In this document: in pieces, positions 15,275-21,713 of the stretch | Position numbering within the stretch: position 1 is the stretch's first letter | How the letters are laid out: the number at the start of each line of letters is the position of its first letter | DNA from: DAOTXL01 sp034434895 | Lineage (GTDB): Bacteria > Chloroflexota > Anaerolineae > JAAYZQ01 | DNA length: 21,713 nucleotides | Assembly: GCA_034434895.1 (NCBI GenBank) | Contig: DAOTYI010000154.1 | Coordinates: 1-21,713, forward strand | Direction of reading: 5' to 3' | Translations under genes and position numbers: made by a program | Notes under the pieces: generated by a model | The model's input: only the letters and a program-made list of their open reading frames with translations | Databases searched by the model: none | Told to the model about the DNA's origin: nothing

Positions 15275-16503
15275 GTAAGGCGTTTGGCCGCACCTCTCTC
15301 CCTGAATGCTGTCAGCCCCAGCAGCAGCAGCGCCATCCCGGACAGGGCCGTGGCCCAACTGCGCAGCGGCGTCGAGCCAAAGGCCAGCACCACCTGGTGC
15401 AGGCCCGATTCCAGTGAGAAATCAATCAATCCATACCGATTCTGGACGGTCAGAGGATGTGGCCGGCCATCCACCGTCAGCCGCCAGCCGGGATAGTAGG
15501 AGATCGCCGCCCGCAGGTAGGCCGGCCCATCGGCCTCAACCAGCCACTCAAGGCGGTGGCCGGTCACCCGACTCTTGAGCACCCGCACCTGTCCGGCCAG
15601 GAGCAGCAGCCGGTCGGAAGGGGCCGGCATCGGGGGCCGCTGGTCAACCCAGATCGGCTCATACTCGCGGGCGGTGGTCACTTCGATCCCTGTCGTGGCG
15701 ATGACCGCCGGGCTATATTCGGCGTCGGTCGTGTTGGAATAGCCTTCCGGCCTGGCGTGGCCCAGGCCGGTCAGCAGCAGCCCACCCAGCAGGGCGGCCA
15801 ACAGCCGGCGGCGCGGCCTGGTTCCAGGCACGGCCAGGAAGGGAAAGCCGCAGAGGAAGGCCGTCGCCACTGCGGCCAGTACCAGGATACGCCACGGGAA
15901 CTCCAGGTATTGCAGCAGCGGCAGCGCATCCCACAGCCAGATCGAATTGTCGGTGACCAGGAAGGCGGTCAGCCCTAGCAGGGCGACAAAGAACCAGAAG
16001 TGGCCCCAGCTTTCCTCCGCCCGGCGCAGCCGGCCGCCTGACTTCCAGGCCAGCAAGAGAGAGGTGATCAGCAGGGCCAGGTGGACCGGCCCCAGCCCAA
16101 AACTCATGCCATCCTCCGGCCCCGGCAACGACAACCCATAGCCCCACGGCGAATAGAGGAGCTGATGCAGGTAGACAAAGTGATGGCGATAGTTCAGGTA
16201 GCCGCTCAGCAGGCGGTCGGTCTGCACCCAGTCCCGCTCGACCAGGGCGGGCAGCCAGAAAAAGGCAGCCAGCCCCAATCCCAGCCCGATGGCCCACGCT
16301 CCACGCCCCAACACCGACCACGACCTGGTTCGCCAGGCCAGGAAAGCCGCATACAGCGCCAGCGCCGGCAAGGCGATCAGCGCCACCGGGTTGCTGCTCA
16401 GCAGCAACAGGGCCACGGCTCCGACGGCGACGACCGGAAGGAATGGGGAATGCGGAATGCGGAATGCGGAATGCGGAATGCGGAATAACGGTACAAACCC
16501 CAC
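15259..16503 (-). CDS. C-terminal part of a PTPS-related membrane protein, out of frame with its N-terminus
   Basis: This reading frame continues the protein of the preceding frame beyond a 7-bp repeat array at 16440-16488. Its own apparent start lies inside the other frame and is not credible. True content begins after the array with membrane helices (VAVGAVALLLL), several more transmembrane segments, then an extracytoplasmic beta domain (about 285-375) with YYPGWRLTVDGRPH, the module that closes YfhO-like and PTPS-related proteins, and a last helix. Adding one 7-bp unit or removing two joins the frames. The stop codon lies in the direct repeat at 15259. It may be a phase-variable gene, a decayed gene or a sequencing artefact. 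Confidence 0.75.
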   Translation of the reverse strand: MGFVPLFRIPHSAFRIPHSPFLPVVAVGAVALLLLSSNPVALIALPALALYAAFLAWRTRSWSVLGRGAWAIGLGLGLAAFFWLPALVERDWVQTDRLLSGYLNYRHHFVYLHQLLYSPWGYGLSLPGPEDGMSFGLGPVHLALLITSLLLAWKSGGRLRRAEESWGHFWFFVALLGLTAFLVTDNSIWLWDALPLLQYLEFPWRILVLAAVATAFLCGFPFLAVPGTRPRRRLLAALLGGLLLTGLGHARPEGYSNTTDAEYSPAVIATTGIEVTTAREYEPIWVDQRPPMPAPSDRLLLLAGQVRVLKSRVTGHRLEWLVEADGPAYLRAAISYYPGWRLTVDGRPHPLTVQNRYGLIDFSLESGLHQVVLAFGSTPLRSWATALSGMALLLLGLTAFRERGAAKRLTCALA

Positions 16504-19160
16504 AGCGCCCAGGGGAGAAAGGCCATGGCTGTATAGTCAGCCAACGCCTGGCGCACATACAGGTTGACCAGCAGGAACGGGGCAAAGAGGTAGGCTGCTC
16601 CGGCGGCCAACCCGCCAGCCCGGCCAAAGAATTCGCGGGCATACAGATACATCCCGATCCCGCCCACAACCAGCAGGGCCAGCGCAGCCAGGTTGAGCGA
16701 GGCGACAATCGGGTATCCCAGGGCGTGGAATGCCGAAGCAACGTAATAGATGGCCGGGGGATTGAACAGGAAGAAGGGCTGGCCGTACCCGCTCGACAGG
16801 TCGGGCGCCCAACGGGGGAAGACCTGGCCTTCACTCAGGCCACGATAGAACTCGGTGGTGCGCGGCAGATACTCCAGGGCGTCATGGCCGGTCATCTGCC
16901 TGAGCTGCAACAGGGGCAGGCCGGCGAGGAGGGCAAAGAGGAGGAGGGCAGGGATTGGAGATTGGAGATTGGAGAGTAGAGATTGGAGATTGGAGATTAA
17001 AGGTACACTGCTTCCTGCCTCCCGCTTCCTGCCTCCCGCTTCCTGCCTCCTGCCTCCTACCCGCCACTCGATCACCCCGGCCAACAACAACCCTCCCAAC
17101 CCGGCGCACAACAGCCAGAGGCGCATCGCCGTCGGTTCGTAGCGCAGCTCGGCCCGGTGTTTCCCCGGCCCGACGGCCAGGCCGACAAAGCTGGGGGCCA
17201 GCATCTGAGTGGGGACCGGCCGGCCGTCCAGCGTCGCCTGCCAGCCGGGGTGGAAGGTCGCCTTGAGCATCAGCCGGCAGGCGCGGTCGGCCTCAAACTC
17301 GACGGCGTAGAGGTTGCCCGCCACCTGTTCGCCCAGAATCTGGCCGCATGGCCCATGTGGAGGCAGGGGCAGGCCGGTCAGGTACTCCGGCACAGCGTTG
17401 AGGGGCAGGGTCAGGCCCTCCCCCGCCGGTTTGGGTCCGAAGAGGATGGCTGGATGCTGTCGGGCCTCCACCAGGTCGCTTTGCAGCCAGGCGCGGGCCG
17501 CCTCGAACCAGTCGGCCCGGTCGCCATAGAGGGTCACATCGCTGTCCACCAGGTCGAAATAGCCGGTCGTGTCTACTTCGTACAGGCGGTGGCGGCCATA
17601 GGCCGCCAGGAAGCGGGCAAAGGCCGGAGGAGGCTGGCCTTCGGGGGCGACGACGTAGCGCAGGTTGAACAGATTAAAGGTCGCCAGGCGGGTTTCGTCC
17701 AGGTAGCCCTCGATGTCGGCGTTGAGCGACAGGGCATGGTACAGGTAGCCGGGGTTGTCAATCTGGTGGGCGGCCAGCAGGGCATAGACCGGCACGCTGC
17801 CGATCCTGTACCCCTGCCCCCAGTTGGCCCCCCGGCCAGCATAGACCCGCGCCGGGGGCCGTGACTTCAGGTCGGCCAGGAGGGCATCTATCTGCCCGCC
17901 GTCGGCCCGGAAGGCAGCCTGGGTTTCCCGCATCCACCGGACATTCGTTGTTAGATATTCGATCCGTTCCCGATAGACGGGGGCCAACAGGCCGGCTATC
18001 ACCAGCCCGACCACGACGAGCCAGCCTCTCCACCGCCGGCTCAGGGCCTGTCCGACCAGCCAGGTCAGCCCTGCTCCGGCTAGGCCGATGGCCCCCAGGT
18101 GCACCGCCACGATCAGGCGGTGCAGGTGCAGGTCGCGGCTCAGGGGCAGCAGGTCCAGCAGCACCCCCCAGGTCGGTCGGCCAAAATAGAGCAGCAGCCA
18201 GAAAGCGGTAAAGATCACCAACAGGCGGTATCGTTCGTCACGCCAGCGCGCCAGGCAGACGGCCAGTCCCACCGCTGCCAGCAGCGTCAGCGAGGGGAAA
18301 CGGCCGTGGTCCAGCAGCTCGCCGCGCACCAGTGCCCCCAACGTCCACTCCCAGCCGTAGGCGTTGTACTTGCCGGGGTCTTCCCACACGCTGCGGTTCA
18401 TATACAGCCGGTCGGCGATGAACGGCCCCAGGAAATAGGCCGTGGCCGCCAGGGTCAACAGCCCGACCAGCATCAGCCGCCCAACCCGCCGCCCTATCAG
18501 GGACGATCCACCCAGAAAAACCAGCAGTCCACCGGTCAGCAGGGCCACGTAGCCCAAAACCGTGTGCGACAGGAGGGTGCCGGCCAGCAACAACGCCGTG
18601 CCGGCATAAGCCCGTCCCTTGTACAGCGTCACGTACAGCCCGGCCACGGCCGGCCCCAGCAGCCACGCTCCCCACAGTTGGGTGTACAGGCCGTAGCCGC
18701 GCCACAGATAGCTGGCCCAGTCCAGGCCGTACAACCCGTCCGTCGCCAGCAGCGAGCTGACGGCGCCGGCCAGCGCCGAGGGCATTGCCCCCCAACCCAG
18801 CCGCCGACCGGTCCAATAGATAGACAGCGGGAAGGTGCTGAGCAGCAGGAGCCGCAGGCCGTTGAACAGGGTGCGCAGCGGCACCCTCTCCCCCAGCCCT
18901 TTGTAGAGCAACGCGGTGGCCAGATGAGGCAGGTGCTGGTAGTGGTGGAACAGGGGATACCCCTGGACAAAGGTGGACACCCACGGATCGGTGGGGTCTT
19001 CGCCCCGGTCCAGTGCTTCCACCGCCCGGGCGACCAGGGCCAGATGAAGCGTGTCGTCGTTGAGGGTGGGCGTCTCGACCGCTACCTCTGGCCAGAGAGC
19101 CACCAGATTCAAAGCCACCGCCCCGACCAGGATCAGGATGGCAAAAGTCCCTCGTCTCAT
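16398..19160 (-). CDS. Two fused PTPS-related (GT-C-like) membrane proteins, second one frameshifted
   Basis: Multi-pass membrane protein of the 6-pyruvoyl-tetrahydropterin-synthase-related/YfhO-like group, thought to act on lipid-linked sugars outside the membrane. Start ATG 19160 has GAGG 7 nt upstream; TTG at 19166 is an alternative. The first unit (about residues 1-700) has the acidic NDDTLHL motif near 34-40, about a dozen helices and a C-terminal beta domain (FHPGWQATLDGRPV). Residues about 700-738 are a low-complexity linker encoded by two heptamer arrays. A second unit of the same family then begins (HDALEYLPR, FPRWAPDLSSGYGQPFF). Its frame is lost at the array at 16440-16488, giving an out-of-frame tail to 16398. 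Probably two genes fused by repeat insertion. It heads a run of envelope genes. Confidence 0.8.
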   Translation of the reverse strand: MRRGTFAILILVGAVALNLVALWPEVAVETPTLNDDTLHLALVARAVEALDRGEDPTDPWVSTFVQGYPLFHHYQHLPHLATALLYKGLGERVPLRTLFNGLRLLLLSTFPLSIYWTGRRLGWGAMPSALAGAVSSLLATDGLYGLDWASYLWRGYGLYTQLWGAWLLGPAVAGLYVTLYKGRAYAGTALLLAGTLLSHTVLGYVALLTGGLLVFLGGSSLIGRRVGRLMLVGLLTLAATAYFLGPFIADRLYMNRSVWEDPGKYNAYGWEWTLGALVRGELLDHGRFPSLTLLAAVGLAVCLARWRDERYRLLVIFTAFWLLLYFGRPTWGVLLDLLPLSRDLHLHRLIVAVHLGAIGLAGAGLTWLVGQALSRRWRGWLVVVGLVIAGLLAPVYRERIEYLTTNVRWMRETQAAFRADGGQIDALLADLKSRPPARVYAGRGANWGQGYRIGSVPVYALLAAHQIDNPGYLYHALSLNADIEGYLDETRLATFNLFNLRYVVAPEGQPPPAFARFLAAYGRHRLYEVDTTGYFDLVDSDVTLYGDRADWFEAARAWLQSDLVEARQHPAILFGPKPAGEGLTLPLNAVPEYLTGLPLPPHGPCGQILGEQVAGNLYAVEFEADRACRLMLKATFHPGWQATLDGRPVPTQMLAPSFVGLAVGPGKHRAELRYEPTAMRLWLLCAGLGGLLLAGVIEWRVGGRRQEAGGRKREAGSSVPLISNLQSLLSNLQSPIPALLLFALLAGLPLLQLRQMTGHDALEYLPRTTEFYRGLSEGQVFPRWAPDLSSGYGQPFFLFNPPAIYYVASAFHALGYPIVASLNLAALALLVVGGIGMYLYAREFFGRAGGLAAGAAYLFAPFLLVNLYVRQALADYTAMAFLPWALWGLYRYSAFRIPHSAFRIPHSFRSSPSEPWPCCC
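16440..16488. repeat. Heptanucleotide array, 7 units (GGAATGC)
   Basis: Five exact GGAATGC units (16447-16481) with one degenerate unit at each end (GGAATGG and GGAATAA), 49 bp in all. It lies within the coding region, in a loop between membrane helices, exactly where the reading frame breaks. The unit length is not a multiple of three, so each gain or loss changes frame. Confidence 0.92.
16950..16998. repeat. Heptanucleotide array, 7 units (GGAGATT)
   Basis: Seven 7-bp units (AGGGATT, four exact GGAGATT, GGAGAGT, AGAGATT), 49 bp. On the coding strand it encodes the ISNLQSLLSNLQSPIP segment between the two PTPS-related units. Confidence 0.9.
17009..17057. repeat. Heptanucleotide array, 7 units (YGCYTCC)
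   Basis: Seven 7-bp units alternating TGCCTCC with CGCTTCC or TGCTTCC, 49 bp. It encodes the Gly/Arg/Glu-rich linker GGRRQEAGGRKREAG at the end of the first PTPS-related unit. It lies 10 bp from the GGAGATT array. Confidence 0.9.
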
Positions 19161-19178
19161 CGTCAATCCTCAATCCCC

Positions 19179-19206
19179 ATTGTAACACAGGCGCGCCCTC
19201 TGTCAA
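19179..19206 (-). promoter_or_regulatory. Promoter of the PTPS-related envelope gene run
   Basis: On the minus strand: TTGACA (19206-19201), 16-bp spacer, TACAAT (19184-19179). Predicted start near 19172, leaving a 12-nt leader before the ATG at 19160 that just includes the GAGG ribosome-binding site. Confidence 0.8.
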
Positions 19207-19224
19207 ATAGATGACCAGGGCCCC

Positions 19225-19253
19225 TTGATTCTTCTCCTGTTTTGTGATATACT
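19225..19253 (+). promoter_or_regulatory. Promoter of the collagen-like protein gene
   Basis: TTGATT (19225-19230), 17-bp spacer, TATACT (19248-19253). Predicted start near 19260, about 250 nt before the start codon. It is back to back with the divergent PTPS-related promoter; the two -35 boxes are 18 bp apart, so shared regulation is possible. Confidence 0.75.
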
Positions 19254-19259
19254 GGTTGT

Positions 19260-19340
19260 GGCGGATTGCCAGATCCGCCCCTCTCCGCCCGATTCAGGAA
19301 TCTGGCGGGATATTGCGCCCTTCCCTGCCACGACGCAGGG
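19260..19340 (+). promoter_or_regulatory. Structured 5' leader with three consecutive hairpins
   Basis: Hairpin 1 is GGCGGAT/ATCCGCC (19260-19279, 6-nt loop) and starts at the predicted transcription start. Hairpin 2 pairs 19285-19295 with 19298-19308 (10 of 11 positions, GATTC/GAATC at the tip). Hairpin 3 is CCCTGC/GCAGGG (19323-19340). I recognise no known riboswitch. The rest of the leader, 19341-19420, shows nothing clear. Confidence 0.5.
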
Positions 19341-19439
19341 AGTGGGATCCACACTCTGGCCAGGCCGGTCAGGCCATCATCGCTCCCCGGGATCAAAATC
19401 TCAGCCGGCCCCTTGTCCTCTGGAAAGGAGGTGAGGAAT

Positions 19440-19484
19440 TTGCGGCGAGTGCCCGCTGGTATCCTTTTGGTCAATCCGTTTTGA
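19440..19484 (+). CDS. Possible 14-codon leader peptide ORF
   Basis: An exact match to the full Shine-Dalgarno consensus, AAGGAGGTGA (19425-19434), is followed 5 nt later by TTG and an ORF of 14 codons (MRRVPAGILLVNPF) ending in TGA at 19482-19484. That is 26 nt before the collagen-like gene, which has its own ribosome-binding site. No codon run typical of amino-acid attenuators is present. The strong site with no better gene behind it is the only evidence, and the TTG start lowers confidence. Confidence 0.3.
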   Translation: MRRVPAGILLVNPF

Positions 19485-19510
19485 ATCGCGCAGAAAGGAG
19501 AGGTGGAGCG

Positions 19511-21415
19511 ATGAACGGAAAGCGGACCTTCCTTTGGGGTTGTCTGATTTTCATCCTTGTCCTGTTCGGAGCCGCCGGCACCCTGGCCTCTCAGCCGCCG
19601 GCCGGCGCCGTACAGGGCGGCGCGCCGGACAGTTTTAACTACCAGGGCCTCCTCCTGGATTCGGCCGGCAACCCTGTCCCCGATGGCAACTATACCCTCA
19701 CCTTCACCCTCTATGACCACGAGACCAGCGTTGATCCCGGCCACAAGCTGTGGACGGATACCCAGACCGTCCAGGTTCAGAATGGATTGTTTAACGTCCG
19801 GTTGGGCCCGCTGGGCGACACCTCATGGGCGGACGGGCGGGACCTGTGGCTGGGGATCACCGTCCAGGGCGAGAGCGAGATGACACCGCGCCAGCGGTTG
19901 GTCAGCGTGCCCTATGCGCTGAACGCCGGTGATGTGCGCAACGCCGATATCCATCCCGACGACATCTATGTGACGAACTGGGGCCTGGTGATTGACGCCG
20001 ATGGCTACTGGCACGGTCAGCCGATCTCCGGCACCGTCGGCCCGACCGGCCCGCAGGGTCCCACCGGCCCGACCGGTCCGGCGGGGGCAACCGGTCCCAG
20101 CGGTCCTGCCGGCCCGACCGGTCCGGCAGGAGCAACCGGTCCCAGCGGTCCTGCCGGCCCCACCGGGGCGACCGGTCCATCTGGTCCCAGCGGTCCCACC
20201 GGCCCGGCCACGCTGTGCGGCTGGACAGAAACCTGCGCCGGCAACGGCGTGTCCATCACCTCTACCGGGGGGAGCTATGCGCTACAAGGCATCGGCGGCG
20301 CGGCTGCCTCGGGCCTGACCAACTCGGCCGGCCCATCCACCTATGCCGTCTGGGGGGATAGCAATCCGGCTGCGGGCACGATAGGCACGGCCGGCGTGCT
20401 GGGCACCGAAGCCGGCGGTGGGGCAGGCACGGCCGGCGTGTCGGGCGTCAACCTGGCCCCGACCGGCATCTTTGGCCCGCAGGGGGCCAGCCAGTATGGC
20501 GTCTGGGGGGAGGTGACCGGTCAACTGCCCGGCGCCGACGGTGTTCTGGGCACGGTCCTGCCTTCGGCCGGACCGTTCAGCGGTGACGCGGGGGTGCACG
20601 GCATCTGCGTCGCCCCTACCGGCGTCTGGGGCTTTCAGAACCTGAGCCCGGCCGCCGGCCCGACCGACTATGGCGTCTGGGGCGACAACGGCAGCGGCAC
20701 GCCGGAGAGCATCGGCGTCCTGGGCACGGTGCCGGCGATCCAGGCGAGCGTCGCGGGCGTGTGGGGCATCAGCGGTGGCCCTGTCTCGCCGCAATTCAGG
20801 CCACCAGGGGGCCCCCTGCCTCCGCCGGTTGAATCCCCAGGCGGAGCCCCGGCTGCTTATGGCGTGCGCGGCATGACCAACAGCCCCTTCCCCGGCAGCG
20901 CCGGGGTGTTGGGTGAAACCAATCAGGAGGGGACGGCCGGCGTCTACGGCCGCTGTACCCAGTCCAACTGCTACGGCCTTTACTCTGACGGCGACATGTT
21001 TGTGAACGGCAACTTTATGGCCAATGGCGTCAAGGCCGCGGTCGTCCAGACCTCACAGGGGTGGGAAGCCCTCTATGCCATCGAGGCGCCCGACGTCGAG
21101 TTCTATGCCAACGGCACAGCGCAACTGAGGGACGGCACCGCGACCGTCCGGTTCGAGCGGCTGTTCCGCGAAGCGATCTCGCCCGACGTGCCGGTGCGGG
21201 TCCTTGTCACGCCGGTGGGGGGCTGGAGCGGGTTGTACGTGGTCAGCGCCGACCGGGAGGGCTTTACCGTCCAATCGGGCGCGGGCGATCCCAACGTGGC
21301 CTTTAACTGGATCGCCATCGGCCGGCGCAAGGGGTATGAGACGCGGCCTGAGTCGCCCCTGCCCTCCTCTCAGCCGGCACCGCAGAGCAGACCAGCCCCG
21401 GCCGGCGCGCAGTAG
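19511..21415 (+). CDS. Secreted collagen-like surface protein with YGVWG repeats
   Basis: 634 aa. ATG at 19511 follows AAGGAGAGGTGG. Signal peptide at 1-27. Residues about 42-140 form a beta domain common at the start of such exported proteins (NYQGLLLDSAGNPVPDGNY to EMTPRQRLVSVPYALNAG). Residues 177-233 are 19 uninterrupted Gly-X-Y triplets, mostly GPT, GPS, GPA and GAT, expected to form a collagen triple helix. A repetitive region follows, with YGVWG-type motifs at about 278, 329, 387 and 450 (the last is YGVRG) alternating with GVLGT motifs. The C-terminal domain (about 495-634) begins at LYSDGDMFVNGNF and ends in a Pro/Ser-rich tail. No enzyme motif is present; likely a surface fibre or adhesin. 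The longer in-frame ORF from 19244 lacks a good site. Confidence 0.85.
   Translation: MNGKRTFLWGCLIFILVLFGAAGTLASQPPAGAVQGGAPDSFNYQGLLLDSAGNPVPDGNYTLTFTLYDHETSVDPGHKLWTDTQTVQVQNGLFNVRLGPLGDTSWADGRDLWLGITVQGESEMTPRQRLVSVPYALNAGDVRNADIHPDDIYVTNWGLVIDADGYWHGQPISGTVGPTGPQGPTGPTGPAGATGPSGPAGPTGPAGATGPSGPAGPTGATGPSGPSGPTGPATLCGWTETCAGNGVSITSTGGSYALQGIGGAAASGLTNSAGPSTYAVWGDSNPAAGTIGTAGVLGTEAGGGAGTAGVSGVNLAPTGIFGPQGASQYGVWGEVTGQLPGADGVLGTVLPSAGPFSGDAGVHGICVAPTGVWGFQNLSPAAGPTDYGVWGDNGSGTPESIGVLGTVPAIQASVAGVWGISGGPVSPQFRPPGGPLPPPVESPGGAPAAYGVRGMTNSPFPGSAGVLGETNQEGTAGVYGRCTQSNCYGLYSDGDMFVNGNFMANGVKAAVVQTSQGWEALYAIEAPDVEFYANGTAQLRDGTATVRFERLFREAISPDVPVRVLVTPVGGWSGLYVVSADREGFTVQSGAGDPNVAFNWIAIGRRKGYETRPESPLPSSQPAPQSRPAPAGAQ
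20072..20161 (+). repeat. Two tandem 45-bp units in the collagen-like region
   Basis: 20072-20116 and 20117-20161 differ at only three positions. Each encodes five Gly-X-Y triplets. Because the unit is a multiple of three, gain or loss would change helix length without a frameshift. Confidence 0.88.
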
Positions 21416-21425
21416 GAGGTGGGCC

Positions 21426-21713
21426 ATGAGCAGACAAACCGTAACCGTCCTGCTCGTCGCTTTGCTGGCCCTGGCCGGTGTGGGGGCCGTCTGGGCGCAA
21501 AGCTCGCCCCACTATGACCTGAGCTGGCACGTGCTGAGCGCCGGCGGGCAGGAGGGGATGGCCTCCGGCAGCCACATCGTCCACGGCACACTGAGCCAAC
21601 TGGCCATCGGCCCGGTCCACAGCAGCCACGCCATCGGGTCGGGGTACTGGTATGGCCTGCGCCCGCCTGTGGAAGCCGGCTTCCAGGTCTACCTGCCTGT
21701 TGTCCTCAAAGGG
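21426..21713 (+). CDS. Small secreted protein with YLPVVLKG tail, open at window end
   Basis: 96 codons are visible and the frame is still open at the last base. ATG follows AGGAGGTG by 5 nt, a strong ribosome-binding site that overlaps the stop codon of the collagen-like gene; the gap is 10 bp, so the two are cotranscribed. Signal peptide at 1-24 (AVWA, then QSSPHYDLSW). The short mature part resembles the small YDLSWHVLSAGG-type exported proteins seen in this group and ends FQVYLPVVLKG, the same tail as the M14 peptidase, so the gene probably stops within a few codons. It may be a partner subunit of the collagen-like protein; function unknown. Confidence 0.8.
   Translation, partial: MSRQTVTVLLVALLALAGVGAVWAQSSPHYDLSWHVLSAGGQEGMASGSHIVHGTLSQLAIGPVHSSHAIGSGYWYGLRPPVEAGFQVYLPVVLKG

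Noticed and set aside
15713..16834. Third-frame ORF (373 codons) through the PTPS-related gene
   Set aside because: Lacks membrane-protein character; Arg/Ala/Gly-rich shadow frame. The helices continue in the 15259-16503 frame instead.
16950..17057. Heptamer arrays as a possible CRISPR array
   Set aside because: Units are 7 bp with no spacers and lie in coding sequence; no cas genes are present.
19163..19744. Minus-strand ORF (193 codons) across the divergent promoter region
   Set aside because: Crosses both promoters and the signal-peptide region of the collagen-like gene; no start site or domain.
20017..20259. Minus-strand ORF with Gly-Pro repeats opposite the collagen-like region
   Set aside because: GGNCCN codon pairs read as Gly-Pro on both strands; no start site or domain supports a real antisense gene.

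Overview
The window looks like a chromosomal piece of an uncultured, GC-rich bacterium, most plausibly Chloroflexota (Anaerolineae/Caldilineae-like). The reasons are: secreted proteins ending in a YLPLxxKG-type tail (two here), PEGA/CARDB/DUF5107 and TPR/TolB-propeller surface proteins with Thr/Pro linkers, large 6-pyruvoyl-tetrahydropterin-synthase-related (PTPS-related) membrane proteins, and heptanucleotide repeat arrays. The taxonomic call is an inference; there is no rRNA or other marker gene.

Region 1 (99-7363, minus strand) is a run of four closely spaced genes behind a consensus promoter (TTGACA-17-TATAAT). In transcription order they are a radical SAM/SPASM-like protein, a secreted lipocalin-like (AttH/CrtC, COG5621) protein, an orphan PduS/RnfC-like iron-sulfur flavoprotein, and a large secreted M14 zinc carboxypeptidase with PKD-type repeats and the YLPLIVKG tail. 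A divergent ZIP-family metal transporter (7478-8293, plus) has its own promoter and a perfect 10-bp dyad in its 5' leader.

Region 2 (8341-19206, minus strand) is a cell-envelope cluster. It starts with two PTPS-related multi-pass membrane proteins, fused in one reading frame through two heptamer repeat arrays and then frameshifted at a third. Next come a PEGA-CARDB-DUF5107 protein, a membrane-anchored TPR/beta-propeller protein, dTDP-4-dehydrorhamnose reductase (RmlD-like) and a family 2 glycosyltransferase. The theme is surface polysaccharide or glycoprotein assembly. Between the membrane proteins and the PEGA protein lies an insertion of about 1 kb carrying a DUF4258/YgiT-like toxin-antitoxin-type pair and a 115-bp palindromic element. 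It is bracketed by perfect 55-bp direct repeats that copy the gene junction, including its extended -10 promoter and the first codons of the downstream gene.

Region 3 (19225-21713, plus strand) is a divergent unit with a 250-nt leader containing three hairpins and a possible 14-codon leader ORF. It encodes a secreted collagen-like (Gly-Pro-X) surface protein with YGVWG repeats, followed by a short secreted protein, open at the window edge, with the second YLPxVxKG tail.

The observations most worth pursuing are: (i) the heptamer array at 16440-16488, where +1 or -2 units would restore a reading frame of about 1300 codons (candidate phase variation, or an assembly or decay artefact); (ii) the repeat-bracketed toxin-antitoxin-like insertion with a captured promoter; (iii) the shared C-terminal tail as a possible sorting signal; and (iv) the structured leaders of the ZIP and collagen genes.
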